Assembly (NCBI GenBank): GCA_030549775.1
Contig: CM060174.1
Coordinates: forward strand, 50,778,207-50,842,206
Source of the DNA: Tamarix chinensis
Lineage: Eukaryota; Streptophyta; Magnoliopsida; Caryophyllales; Tamaricaceae
DNA length: 64,000 bases
Reading direction: 5' to 3'
The notes under the pieces were generated by a model that saw only the letters and a program-made list of their open reading frames with translations, was not told the origin of the DNA and ran no database searches. Numbering within the stretch: position 1 is the stretch's first letter; every line of letters starts with the position of its first letter. Both the position numbers and the translations under genes were made by a program. Positions 11,605-24,299 of the stretch are shown one piece after another.

Positions 11605-11925
11605 TGGACCTACACTGATCCAACAACAATAATAGTGGCCAGGTGCAGGGTGCCCTAGAGACTGATCCACCGGTGAATAATAGTGGTCAGGTGCATGTTG
11701 CCTTGGATGTTTTTGATCCACCAGCTATAATAATGGAGGATCACGAGCTTAATAAACTAAAATTTAATGGATAATAAGCCATGGAAAAGATACTAATTAC
11801 TTATAGTGGAACACCATGATAATTAGGGCTAGACCGATCCACCGGCATAATAGTGCTCGGAGCACTTTGCCCTGAAAACCGATCCACCTGCGAGTAATAA
11901 TGGGATTCCCGTACTCGCATGGACT
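11605..11925 (+). repeat. Tandem LTR motif block (GATCCACCGG / AATAATAGTGG type)
   Basis: At least five degenerate copies of a ~50-60 bp unit, each holding GATCCAC(C)GG followed by AATAATAGTGG and a GCACNNTGCC segment, at about 11,615, 11,660, 11,714, 11,834 and 11,880. Equivalent blocks occur in the other giant LTRs of this window. Confidence 0.75.
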
Positions 11926-12068
11926 TGAATTCAGAATTGTGTGAAAATGGAAATAATGGCTAGAGATATGATATTTATGTTTAAATGGACAGATTCACTA
12001 CTTGTATTCTCTTTCATTTATGTATGACCTTAGCTACATGGTTACCTTATTCAGTACATAGCGTAGTG

Positions 12069-12106
12069 ATCACCCGTTTCATGGGTGATGCTCATTCCCA
12101 TGAGCA
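12069..12106 (+). other. Two adjacent hairpins in the family A LTR
   Basis: ATCACCC (12,069-12,075) pairs perfectly with GGGTGAT (12,083-12,089). TGCTCAT (12,089-12,095) pairs perfectly with ATGAGCA (12,100-12,106) around a TCCC loop. The stems share one base. The second hairpin recurs in the related LTR at 42,406-42,423 with loop TCTT, and a similar pair recurs at 48,702-48,742. Confidence 0.55.
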
Positions 12107-12428
12107 GTGGCCCCGTCTAAGTTAGTGCAGGTAGGAGATGCTAAATTTGATTACTTTGATGCATTCGATGCATTGGGCAAGACTAAGTGATGGCCTATTG
12201 GATTTGGCATAGAGCCTAAGAGAGTATTGTCTGGACTCACCTATTTATGTTCTTATCATCGTTTTACTAATTGTTCTATTTTCCCCAAAGGGGCATTGAC
12301 ATTGTACTCTTTTTCTATTTTTGTCATGACTCTTACATTGCGCGCTCTATTTTAATTATGAATTATTTGAAACCTTGTGGTTTATGTCCCATTCAAATTA
12401 ATGTCTTTTAAGTTTTCGAGCCTTGTGG

Positions 12429-12465
12429 TTGGTACGAGACTGGCTAAGGGTTAGACTTGTGCCAA
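12429..12465 (+). other. LTR 3'-end hairpin (family A)
   Basis: TTGGTACGAG (12,429-12,438) can pair with CTTGTGCCAA (12,456-12,465) around a 17-nt loop. The stem lies about 80-120 bp before the LTR end at 12,547. Hairpins at the corresponding position occur in the other two LTR families. Confidence 0.5.
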
Positions 12466-12651
12466 TTGCGGTGGTGGCATCCCCTATCTTAGTGTATGGT
12501 TACTGTGCAAGTAAAAATTTTCAACTATGAAATTTAGGGGTATTATAACTACTACAAAGATAAAACTCTTAACTAACAACACAAAACTAAGTTTTAAAAC
12601 ACTTAAGAAATGGGATAGTTCAGAAATAGAAGCGAGGATTTTAAAATTAAA

Positions 12652-12663
12652 GCTCTGATACCA
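12652..12663 (-). other. Primer-binding site (tRNA-Met type)
   Basis: On the minus strand the sequence TGGTATCAGAGC lies three bases inside the end of the 5' LTR (12,667). It is complementary to the 3' end of initiator tRNA-Met and is the standard primer site of many plant gypsy elements. It fixes the strand and the boundary of the pol-less element. Confidence 0.9.
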
Positions 12664-12666
12664 CCT

Positions 12667-15600
12667 TATAACACCCCACTTAAAAAAATCATTTTATGAG
12701 AGCCTTAATTGCCAAATTAATAGGTATTAACACAACAATTAGCATAAGTATGGTTCCCTTACCTTTCTTATGCCAAGTGCTAAGGTGAAAATATACCATA
12801 ACCAAGGTAAATCAACAAAAAAAAGAATACTATGCATAGGTAATAGTTACGGATAAATATTATTAGTACAACAAGATAACCAAAATATAACAAACGACAT
12901 AAGGTTCCAATGAAAAACTAATCATAACCAAAAAAACTAGAAACAGTAGGTAGGACACCAGTTTGCCCTAACTCGTACACCTGAAGGCCCACTATGAAAA
13001 AGGGAGCTCTTCTCAAAGACTCTTAGACCTATCATATGCCACTCCATGGCCCTTATATAGTCATCTACAAAAGTAGTATCAATATGACTTTCTTATCCTG
13101 AGTAAATCAAAATGTCTTACTAGAGGTAGCATACCCACATTGCAAATGGTCACACAATGATTCGAAGTCATACTAGAGCACAAAGCATGTTCCATAACCA
13201 TATGCAATAATTTTAGAATATATATGTCATCAAGTTTTCAATCTTAATAGTAAATCATGCTTGTTTACTTCACATCATCTCTAGATATAATAGTCAAATA
13301 AATTCCAAAAACCTAAGGTAGGGCATTGAGGTAACTACCAAAACAACAATTCTAAAATAATGCCATGGTAGAGCATTGAGATGTTTACCAAACAAATGTA
13401 AAATGATACCAAGGAAGGGCACTAAGGCGTCTACAAAACCAACACATCCAAAATAATTCTAAATACCAAGGTAGGCCAGTAAGGCAACTTACGAACCAAA
13501 AAATAATTTATTTTCATTTGTTTAGACAACAAATACTTCCATTTTTTACTTACTCAAGGGGAATACAATCAACCTAGGGACAGTGAGGTACAATTGGTTA
13601 TATTGGTACCCGAGGGTGACATAATAAAATTACTCTTGAACCCAGGGACACAATGGTACACCTTATCATATTGGTGCATTAAGGCTATACAATATTCTCC
13701 AATCTCGTTCACCTAGTTGTTAAGTATCGATATACCTTATAAGGCCTGTAGACCATCTATTGACTAGAGTAGGGCCTTAATAGGGCAAAGCGGACAACAA
13801 AAATCCAAAAAAAAAGAGGATAACTTCTTACCTCTATGGTATCTAATCCAAGATAGAAAACCATTCACAACTCGAAGTTTTTTTTTATAAGTATTAATAT
13901 TTTTTGAGGTGATCACATATGACATAACAATTTCCATTTTCCATACCTAACCATTTTCCCTTTTATTTTCAATTTTAAGGGTAAATCCTAAGGTCATCCA
14001 CCTATGACAAGCTAAGTCAATATGAAGGTTAACCTTCCAAAATTTTAAGGGCATACTAATATCTAATTATTCACAAAAGGTACATTATGTCAAAATTACT
14101 AAAATGCACTTCGAAAACCTAGTTTCACAATTTTATTCATTTTAGTACCAAAAATTATTATTATGAGGGATTTATCAAGAAAAAGCTAGAAGGAAATATT
14201 TCATATTATTTTAACACATAGGTAATCTTTGTATTTTGGGGATTAACTATACTTTTTCACTTTTCATGCATTTAGTGGGTCATGCCCACAAAATCTTAAT
14301 CATGCAACCCTCACACACACATATCCCATGCAATATGTACTTAAATAATTAAAGCATAACACATCATTTAAATAGGGAAATTATAATCATAATACATATA
14401 TGGGAATACATCTAACCCTAGGTCATGCGAATAGAAATTATCATAAACTAACCCTAATCATGCAAATATAATTCCATGTGAATCATACTAACCTTAACTA
14501 CCACACATTAGAAATCATGAGATATTAAAATTTTCATCTAGATTATAATATGACAAGAATGAAAATCTTAATAAAAACCTTAGACATGAAGTCATAAATC
14601 ATTTAGCATATCACCATGCATATAGCTCATTTTCCTATAAATGTATGTACCATTCATTAAACAAGTTATCATTTTATCATGCATGTCATTAGTAGAAAAG
14701 CATAAAACCCTAGCATTATTCCAGGTCTAATAAATCCTATCATGCTTGCATATAAATTGTGTCATCTTATAAGTGATTAGATTTGCCTAAATCCAACTTC
14801 ACACAAAAAGTCTTCACCAAGGTTCTCAAGAAATCCCTAGAAATTTAACTCCCAAACACACATCTATTGGAATTTCATATTACATAAAAATAATCTAAAG
14901 TTAATAAAACAATTCAAAGATTACTAATTGGTTAACGAAAAGCAAAAGAAGCCAAACAAAATTTGAGCAATCAAAGGAAGAAGGATTGCTAGATGTTGTT
15001 GAGAAGGAGAGGAGGGAAATGATAGCTTTAACTTAAGCATGGAGGTTTCTTTAGAAGAAATGGCTAGTGCAAAGTTGGGGATAATGACAAGGAAAGTTGT
15101 AGAAAAGGGAGGAGAAAAAATTTGCCACAAAAGAACCAATGGAAAAGGGGAAAACTACAAAGTATATGGTGTAGCAAAGGAGGTGAGCTTCATCAAACTT
15201 AGTCGAAAGTAAAGGGGTTGAACTTTAGTGTGTTTGGCCGAAGGAAAAAGGGGTGGAATGGTAGGGATGGATAGTATTGTTCTGGTGGTTTCAATGGGAA
15301 TGGTTGAAGCCAAAGAGAGGAGAAGTTTAGGTTAGGGAGATGGGTTTACTTTGATAAGGTTTTCCATTGGCGTTGGTGTGCTCTTGGTATGAGTTGTCAA
15401 TGTGGGGGTTGAGGGACCTGTGGTAGTGGTCGGTGGTAAGAAATGGAAGACGATGGTGTAGGGTATTGTGAATAAAAGAGGTGGTGGAAAGGGAACGAAT
15501 GCTGAGAGTAGAAATGGAGAAATGAAAAGGGTTTCCTTACATATAGGAGCTCAAGAGGGGGAGGGAATTATGAAGGTTTGCTCAGGGTTGAGGTATGAAA

Positions 15601-16051
15601 CAAAAAGGGAGAGGAGAAGGGGTTAAGAAGAGGATGACATGCAAGGATATGTGGGAGAGGGAGGTATGATGTAGGGTAATAGCTTGTAGGAGTAAGGTGT
15701 GCTAGGTAGATAAAGTAGGGTGAGATAAGAAAAAATCTAGCATTGCTTAGGGGGTAGATTAGGGTAATTTATAGGTGATAAACAGGGTAAAATATACTGG
15801 TAAAATTATTAGGTTACCAAAATTATGGTTTGCTCAATGCAATGGGTACCAGTTAAGATTCAACAAAGGATTAAAATTTAATGGGCATTCTGTAGTTAAT
15901 GTTAACCCAATTAAATTTTATATCTAACAAGTAATAATTATAATAAGAATATTAACAATATATTTATTATCAAATATCCTAACATAATCATTAGAACTAT
16001 TGCACATAATTACCTATTTATAATTAGAGTTTTTTGAAATAGGGTATTACA
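12667..16051 (-). repeat. 5' LTR of the pol-less gypsy element, 3,385 bp
   Basis: On the minus strand the LTR starts TGTAATACCC at 16,051 and ends GGGGTGTTATA at 12,667, next to the PBS. The first half matches the truncated 3' LTR at 4,438-6,069. It holds a purine-rich + strand tract (about 14,930-15,720). A stem of TTAGCATAAG (12,739-12,748) with CTTATGCCAA (12,767-12,776) lies 72-109 bp from the LTR end. The flanking ACTTC at 16,052-16,056 would be one target-site duplication; its partner was deleted. Confidence 0.85.
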
Positions 16052-16300
16052 ACTTCATCAGAGACCATGTTGAAAAAGGTGATGTAAGTGTAGAATTTGT
16101 ACATATATTAAATCAATAGGGGGCATCTTCACTAATCAATTAAAAGAATAAATATTCACAATCATTAGGAGACAACTTGGCATAACATTTATATGGTTAA
16201 AATTATATCTCTCCCAAGATTATCGAAATTCAGAAAATGTACATACTAATTATGATAATAATCTAAATCACAAAAACTTGGCCTAAAAAGTGCATAAATT
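16052..16300 (+). pseudogene. Copia RNase H C-terminus
   Basis: The + strand reading gives an FIRDHVEKGD-type segment after one frame change, then VSVEFVHILNQ. This is the conserved end of copia RNase H that precedes the ADIFTKPL motif. A TAG replaces the expected Trp after NQ. It continues the interrupted copia element of 889-4,437. RNase H removes the RNA template during reverse transcription; this copy is dead. Confidence 0.8.
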
Positions 16301-19058
16301 TAATTCAAAACATAACCTTTGTGACCATTGATTAATGTGATATGTTAAATAAAAAAATGGGATTATGGCTCTCAATCAAAGAGATTTAAAAAACTAAAAA
16401 GATGACTTAATAAGGAAAATTAGTTAACTAGTTGATAAATTAGTTGATGGTTTAAGGGGTCTAGTTGGCTGGTTAGTATAAACTAGATGGCTGAAATCAT
16501 TACTAATTTTTCTCTAACCTAAGCACAACAAGTAGACTGGATGACTAATACCACTCAATTAGTATCATGAACAATTGAAGGATATACTTAACCAGTTGAC
16601 TGGTTCATCGAGCATATAAACACGACCCTCACCTATTCAACAAAACCCTTAACCTCAATTTTCCTAACGTTTTTAGCTCCTCTTTGCTACTTCACGCTCT
16701 CTATTAAAATCGATCAAATCTTTGCCAAAATACATAAAATTAAACTTCTCAAGGTTGAATGAAGGACAAAAAATCATTTCTCAACTACAATCTTTGTTGA
16801 TTTAACTCTAACTTACCTACATCGAGGTAATTCATGAAATACATGAATTTTCCATTTTTCTAATTTACCTTCAATTAACTCACATAAAGGCTAAATAAGA
16901 ACTATGTATGTAATCCTTTATATAATTTCACTCAAAAGGTGAATTGTTTTTTTCCTGTTTCTCATCATTTGTGAAAATCCTTACTCTTACACAACCTTAT
17001 TTCTGACTTGTGCCCTATCATTTCAAATTCTTCTTATTGAGGTGAATTAACAAAGAAAAATCAATTTCCTCCACCACCATTCATAGGATTTTTGTTAATC
17101 CTCCCACTAAATAGGCTCATACTCAATTAATTCATGCGGCTCAGATGACAATTTGCATTGAATAACCCACTACTTCACCTCACCACTCTCCTTCTCCAAC
17201 ATCCTCATCTTCTTCATCTTCCTTGAGAAAAGCTTGTCACCCATCTCTACCTCATTCTAGGCCTAATTCTCTTCCTACTCCTTCCTTATCCATCGAGGAG
17301 CCTATTCTCTCTACATCTCACTTAGCTAGGACAATAGAGGCATCTCCTCACTCTAACTACTTCTTCTAAACTACGGACAGTGAGCAATGCTGGATTAAAT
17401 CCCGTCACAAAAAGAAAGTAGTCCTAAGGAAATACATTGATGTAATATCATGCACCAATCAGGTCAACCTTTCCTTTATGTAATCCTTTCCTTACCTTCA
17501 CCTTCTCTCTCTCTCCACACTCAACAATCCAACCTACCCTATTTTGGTTTGACTTTTATATGTATATATCATAGTTCATGTTATGGGAAGCACAATCATC
17601 ACTCATGTATTAGGTGTTCCAATTATATTGGATTAGCCTAGTTTGTCTCTAATTATTGGAATTATGCACAACATCGAGTTTAGCATGACTTATACAAGTG
17701 GATGTAAACTAGGATTCTTGATGCAATTATATTAGATATGCATCATTGCCATTTTATCTGTGGACATACCATTAGCTCTTACTACTTAAAACCCTTTAAG
17801 TGATTTTGTCACTACATGGTATCCTCCATTCTATTTCCTATAGTAGGGTTAGGGGCAGAGATGACCCTTGAGGACTAGTATGAGTAGATCACATTCTTTC
17901 CTCTACCTCCATATGCTTTGCGGCTAGCATCTTCCGACACAAGTCTCATATGGCTAGCCACAATTAGGAATAATTTGGGTATGGATCTCTTATAACACAA
18001 ATTGTTCCTAACTTAAAGTTAACTTTGGAGAATTTTCGGCCATCTTACTTCATTTACACAATGACTTTGACATCCTGGATGTAATTACCTCACTACATTA
18101 TAGTGATCACCACTCTACAACATTTAGACCAAAGTCTTCAAAATGTGTAGAAGATGATTTGTTGTCACCATCAAATGACCCTGTGGCTCTAGCTGACATA
18201 CTATTCTCATTTACTAGGGGAGACTCTGCATCCACCACAACCCCTTCCATCTCCTGTGTACCTCCTATACCTCCTCTATCTTGTTTTGTGACACTTGCTA
18301 ATGCCCATGATTTTCTTCTACATTTTATTGGCATGCCAACCTCCATGGAGAAAATATAGAGCATCATGGAGAAAAAGTTGTATCTGTTATGCTCTCAAAT
18401 ATAGCTCGACTTTGCACCCGTCATTGGAATCTCATAGAAACTCTTCTAAGCACTATTTTTATCCATTAGGACCGTCACATTACTCATATCCCTAATGAAT
18501 AGGACACTAGTCTTCCTTCTTTTGATCTGTCTTCAATGAGCCTTCATAGAGGCAACTAGGATTGGACGTATTGCGATTGAGAAAGATGACTTAGAGGACA
18601 CTACAAGTGAGAACTTTGATGTCTAGTTCATGTCTACCACCACTTCTCTATTTGCACCCTTGCCCACCTATAGTTTTCCTTAACCAAGCCATATATATCT
18701 ATCTTAGGTTTAACTTCATTATAGTCTGCTTCTTCAACATGTATTGCTTATATTTCATCTATTTTATGTATTGATAAATATCAATTATTAATGAGATAGT
18801 AAAATTTTTTTTCTCTCTCATATCTATCACTTCCAATTGCATATTATATTAATTGCTTATTCATTTTTTTCTAAATAAAAATCACCTAAAAGCTATCACT
18901 TATATCTCACTTGAGGTTAGTATTCTCTGTCTTCCCATCATGTCTACTTATGCTTAATAGTTTATACACACATGTTAACGGGAGTTTCCCTCCTCATTGG
19001 ATGATTATTTATCTCTTTTGCTTCTAGGATACCCTATCATATCACCTTTTGTTGATGC
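16300..19058 (+). other. Long post-pol region of the SIRE/Maximus-like element
   Basis: About 2.7 kb separates pol from the polypurine tract, as in SIRE/Maximus elements that carry an env-like or unknown third ORF there. A promoter-like CATATAAACACGACC lies at about 16,611. From about 17,140 the text is Ser/Pro/Leu-rich in translation, but every frame is interrupted and I cannot define an intact ORF. At 16,390-16,610 the motif CTAGTTGACTGG recurs in degenerate form, resembling repeats in this element's LTR. No confident gene is seen. Confidence 0.5.
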
Positions 19059-19060
19059 CC

Positions 19061-19070
19061 AAAGGGGGAG
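19061..19070 (+). other. Polypurine tract of the copia element
   Basis: AAAGGGGGAG follows GTTGATGCCC. This matches the wording commonly seen just before the 3' LTR of SIRE/Maximus elements and marks the end of the internal region. Confidence 0.75.
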
Positions 19071-19199
19071 AGAATATGAGAGTTTAGATTAAAATTTTTG
19101 TAATAAGTAAATGTCTTGCCTAAAACACACTCATTACCCTTCCATATTTACAATCATGCACTTTTGGTTTGTCATCATAAATAAAAGGGATATTTTTTT

Positions 19200-22100
19200 T
19201 TAACACTCCCAAATTTTACTATAGAAAATTTATGTTTTTAAAAGTTATAAGTAAGAAGAAAATATAGTAAATTTCAGGGTGCTACCACCACACTAAGTAC
19301 TAGATGGGTTTCCATCAACCATTTCGATACCAAGTGGTAAGGCTAAAAACGTACATTATACCAACTCAAAGATATAATCATAAAACAGAGTAGCATAATA
19401 TTTAGAATATAGGAAATACAACCCACTAACTATGGTTACGAAATAAAGTCAGTGAAAAGAGAATACAAGAGATTATAAGGAAAATACATAAACTTTTTCT
19501 AGATAGTCCTATGCTCTTAACTCGAGAATAAATCATGAATATTGCTTGCGAGCTAACCTGCAAAGGCCACTACCCTTTGAATAAGCAGCGACCTAAGAAA
19601 TGAACCCTCTAGTACTATGGTATAATTATACAAGACTAACTTACATGGGTTGTATGCATCATATCATATACATGAACATGGAATTATACATATATTAGAT
19701 GTAGTGCAATAATCATTTAGATAGCCACATACATCAAGATCATATGCCACTAATGCTCATTCAATTAGAAATAACAAAACTTACCAATGGAGCATCCAAG
19801 CAATTCCCTTTTTAGGATAGTTAGGAAGCTTCATCATCCTCAACAACACACACCATCCACTCAACTCATAGGTAAGCCCATAGGCCCATCAATATAATAC
19901 CATACACTATCAGTCACGGTAAGCACAAAGGCCACTACCAAAACACATCAATAGGTCATATTAGTTCATTCATTATTATCTAGAATCAAGCCATTAGTGT
20001 CATAATTAGTCATCTCTCAAATTATATCCATATAGGTTCGAGGACCCCACGATTCTTAACAGTGGATCGGTAAATACAATATAACCCAGGACAACAAGCT
20101 CTTGGACTCTATTTTCACTGGTGGACCAGTAAATATAATACAATCCATTATAAAATGCTCCTAAACATTATTATCATTAGTGGACTTGTAAATATAATAC
20201 AATCTAGGGCAAAAAGCTCCTGACCACTATTCTCCCTGATAGACCAATAAACATAATATACATGGTCCCAATCCACGTGGTGTTCCATAGTAAGTAATTA
20301 GTATCTTTTCATTTAATTATCACACAATTTCATTTTATTTACTCAAGGACGAAATCACGAACCCAGAGATACAAAGGTACCCCGGTGATACTAGCACATA
20401 AGAGTAGCATAGTATCTAATCAACTATCAACCTAGGGATGTAAAGTTTCCATAGTCACACTAGTACATGAAGATACTTAGTACGTTACCGATAAGGACAC
20501 CTAATCCATAAGTATGCATTCCCCCTACTTAGGTCCATAGAGCTAAATAGAGTAAGTTGTAGGGCTTGGTTGGGGCACTATAGCACCCTAGTAAAATCTA
20601 AAATAATTGTGGGCTAAACTACATCTTTGGGGTAGCAACCTATAAAGAGCCACTATATTCAATGTCAATGTCTTTTACTTTATGTATTAGTATTTTAATT
20701 AGGGTGACCACGAGAATCACACATTAATCACAAACTTACCCATTTTTATTTGTTTCCAACATTATGAAGTAACCTGAATCATAATTATTTTCAATGTCAA
20801 CATCAGTAATCCACTAAGGCTGTCCTAGGCTCCAATAATCATACTTAGGCACCTTAGGTCAAAATGACCAAAATGCCCCTAAGGCTAAGGCTACCTCTTT
20901 ATCATCCATTTCCATCACAATCTCTAATTTATTTCATCAACATGCCATAAAAAGAGCAACACATCGTAATTCAACTATTGATCATGAAGTTAAGTTACTC
21001 AACACACTAAATGATCATTTTACACGTAAAATCCTAATATGCACTTCTAGAACACCCAAACACACATTCCTATGCTTAATCAACAATTAATGCACTTCCT
21101 ACATGTTTATGAGAATAACATCATAACATACCCCAATTTACCAATTTACCCTTAAACCATGGACATTCTTTAGCATACTCACCACGGTACACTCTAAATT
21201 AGCATAATACTCTTAGACTCTAAAATGCCCATAATCAAGCTTGAATAGGTGATACTACGGTAATGACCCCTATTATCATATTTAACATCAATATATACCT
21301 ATTATGCATGCTTATTAGACTAATCACCATATTACATGCAAAATTACTATAATGCCCCTAGACCATGTATTATTGGTTATCATGCTCAAATAAGTGATAC
21401 TATGACAATAAACCCATATTATCTTATTTAACATCAATTTATACTTATCATGCATGTTTATTAAGATAATCACCATACTACATGTAAAATTACTAAAATG
21501 ACCCTAGACCATATTTTATTGAGTATCATGCTCAAATTGGTTCTACTAACAAAATAAACCCCTATTATTATGTTTATCATCATTTTATACTTATTATCTA
21601 TGTTTGTTAGACTAACCACCATATTACATGCAAAAATACCCTTAGGTAATTTAATATTAATAATCATACCCAACATGCATTACTAACACCACAAAACCCC
21701 TATTATCATTCTTGGCACCAATTATTACTTACCATGCACATTTCTTTAGGTAACACCATTTCACAAGCAAAATTACTAAAATGCCTCTAGGTCATAAAAT
21801 ATTGATAATCATGCCCAACCATGCATTGCTAACACCACAAACCCCTATTATCATATTCAACCGCACAAAACACTTAGCATGCAATTTTATTAAGATGATC
21901 ACCACCATACATTTAAATTACTAAATACCCCTAGGCCATGAAATATTAATATTTATTAGCAACATATATAACACATTAGTCATTCTGATTCGATTTAAAT
22001 ATCATGATGGGTCCAAATGACCAAATTGCCCCTAGGGCTCATAATAGTAATAGTTTTACTATAAGTGTCCATCCATACTCACCTAGCATTTCATATACAC

Positions 22101-23964
22101 ATAACATTCACCATCAAACATCAGACCACTTCTGAACCCCCCTTTCACACACATCACAACATTTAGAAGATACATGCATCCTTTTTCCATTTTCCAATAT
22201 AACATTGACAATCATAGAATTATTAGTAACACATATATATACATAAATCACATACCAAAAAAGCTAATGTGCTAATATACAATAATCCATACATTTTAGT
22301 AGGGTATAATGGTTACCTTAGTTTTAGCAAAATCAAACCTTATCAGTATCCGACTTAAAATGCTTAGGCTCCATTTAATAAAATTTAGTACCTAAAAATA
22401 ATATCACATATGAAATATTAATATTAGATAAATAAAAGAATGGTTTTTATTAAAAATATTTATTAAATATAATATTACCAAACTACCTTATACCTTAATT
22501 TTATCTAAAATATATACTAAAAATCATAGCATAAATCATATTGCATGGGTGGGATGAGCCATGCATGATAGGTGAAATGGATGAGGGGAAGGAAAAGGAA
22601 GAATGGGGGCTTGGGTAAAGGGTTTGAGCAAGGTGATGGGGGTGTTGGTGTTGGTTGTTGGGTGTAGAGGTGAGTTAGGAGGTGGGTGTTGGTTGGAGGT
22701 TGTGGTGTAGTGACTTGGAGGTAGTGGATACGGTAGCAGGGGATGTAGGAGAAAGGTGTAGAGAAGGGAAGCAGAAGAGGAAAAGAGGAGAAGAAGAGAA
22801 AGAGAATAGGGAGGAAGGGTGGCTCAGGTAAGGTGGTATAGGGGGAGGTTGAGGTGGTGGAAGCCAACTAGGGAAGGCTGTGATAATAGTAGAAAGAGAG
22901 GAGAAGTGGTGGCCAAGGGTGGGTGTTCCAGCGGGTCCAAGGGGAGAATAAGAAGAAAATGGAGGTGGTTTGGAAGCTAGGTTGGCAGGGGAGAAGGCGA
23001 AAAGGGGCTATAAGGATGCATCGAAAGAAAAATAGGGTAGGAGAAAAGGGAGAAAAAATGAAGAGAGGATCAAGAGAGAAGGGTTGAGCTCGAGGGAGAA
23101 GTGGGGTAGAGAAAAAGAAGAAGAAAAGAAGAGGAGAAGAGGAGAAGGAGAGGGAGGCGTGTAGGGTTAGGTGGGTGTAGGGGACCTTGAAGGTAGAGGG
23201 TAAGGCGTGCGATAGGGGCAAATGGAAATGGAAGGAAACATGGGGCATGTAGGGTTAAAAAAATGGCAAAGAAAGGGATGGTAGATGAGGAGGGTGGTGC
23301 AAGGAGTCTTGTTAGTAAAGGGGGAGGCATAGGCAGATAGGGTACAGAGGTGCAAGGGAAGAAGAAGGCATGCGAGGGGGACAAGGAGACTATTTCTCTC
23401 GGGTTGTGTAGGGGAAGAAGAAGAGGGGAGAGGGGTCAAGTAAGAAGGAAAAGAAAGAAGAAGGGGCAGACCCTTGTAGGAGAGAAAATAAAAAAGGCGA
23501 GGATAGGCTAACCTAAGGATAAACAAGAAAAAAAAAGGAAGCCTAGGTTGTCCCAGGTGGAATAAGAAGAGAAGGAGAAAGGAAAGGGTTAGGCTAGCCC
23601 AAGGAAGATGAAGAAAAGAAAAGTAAGAAAAAAAAAGGAAAAAAGGAATAAGGAAAAGGTGAAAAATAAAATTTAGGAGTAGAATTTAGATTAAAATTGT
23701 CTATTGGGAAAAATATTTAATTAATTTATCTAAAAATTAAGGTACTAATTTAAGAAAATAATTTTAGTAAAATTATGGGTTTTGATATTTATTTAAATAA
23801 AAGTGTAAGATAAAATGATAAAATTAATTTCATTAATTTCCTAAATAATTTTTTTGTAAATAAAAGTTCCAAAAAATAAATCAATTAATAATTTAAAGGT
23901 TAAATTATTCCAAATAAAAGGTTAAATATCTAAATTTTATGTTTTAAAATTTTGAGGTATTATA
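19200..23964 (-). mobile_element. Solo LTR of giant gypsy LTR family B, ~4.77 kb
   Basis: On the minus strand it starts TATAATACCTC (23,964) and ends GAGTGTTAA (19,200), matching the ends of the family B LTRs at 31,930, 44,069 and 61,368. Shared interior landmarks are the CCACAC/AAGTAC/ACCAAGTGG hairpin region near 19,294-19,345, the motif block at 20,040-20,280 and a segment (20,345-20,580) also found at 62,570-62,790. A purine-rich + strand tract covers about 22,550-23,680. No internal region is present. The flanks (TTTTT and GTTGT) do not match as a duplication, so an old insertion or end damage is likely. Confidence 0.75.
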
Positions 23965-24299
23965 GTTGTCCTTAAAGGTTGAATAATGTTATTATCATAT
24001 AGATCTTAATAACTAATGTGTTTTATTAAGTATGAATCTACAACAAATAAATTACAAAAAAAAATCTAAATTGAATCCACTCAAATCATTCTCCAAATGT
24101 GAAATTTTTAAATAGTATTGAAGTTTTCAAACATAAGAAAAGAACACATGGATGATAACCAAAACCTGAAGGTTAAGTATAATATTTATTAAGTCTTAGG
24201 TTTCATGTTTTTAAACACAATGGTTAGTTCTGCTTAGAACTAGTTCATTAGTCTCAAGCTCAACAAACTAGTTTAGTTTAAGCAAAGGCATGAAAAGAG

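Larger units (their letters stand above)
8481..12547 (+). mobile_element. Solo LTR of a Tekay/Del-like gypsy element (family A), 4,067 bp
   Basis: The segment begins TATAATACCCC and ends GGGGTATTATA, a perfect 11-bp terminal inverted repeat. It is flanked by identical ACTAC at 8,476-8,480 and 12,548-12,552, the 5-bp target-site duplication expected for LTR retrotransposon insertion. No internal region is present, so it is a solo LTR left by LTR-LTR recombination. It contains a pyrimidine-rich stretch (8,760-9,960), trinucleotide microsatellites (10,017-10,086), a tandem motif block (11,605-11,925) and hairpins near its end. It is related in start, end and motif block to the LTR at 26,221-42,847. 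Its ends are TA...TA instead of the usual TG...CA. Confidence 0.85.
4438..16051 (-). mobile_element. Ty3/gypsy element lacking pol, minus strand, with nested solo LTR
   Basis: On the minus strand the order is: 5' LTR (16,051 to 12,667), tRNA-Met-type PBS (12,663-12,652), leader, decayed ORF (8,317-7,856), gag (7,407 to ~6,300), polypurine-like tract (~6,086-6,072) and a truncated 3' LTR (6,069 to 4,438). No protease, reverse transcriptase or integrase motif is present between gag and the 3' LTR, so the element is non-autonomous. A + strand solo LTR sits in the leader (8,481-12,547). The right end abuts copia RNase H directly. The left end is a deletion junction that removed about 1.75 kb of the 3' LTR and adjoining copia sequence. 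Confidence 0.8.

Noticed and set aside
22517..23526. Overlapping minus-strand ORFs of 104-126 codons with hydrophobic Pro/Ser/Leu content
   Set aside because: Same cause: the pyrimidine tract of the 19,200 solo LTR. The hydrophobic runs are not credible signal or membrane segments.
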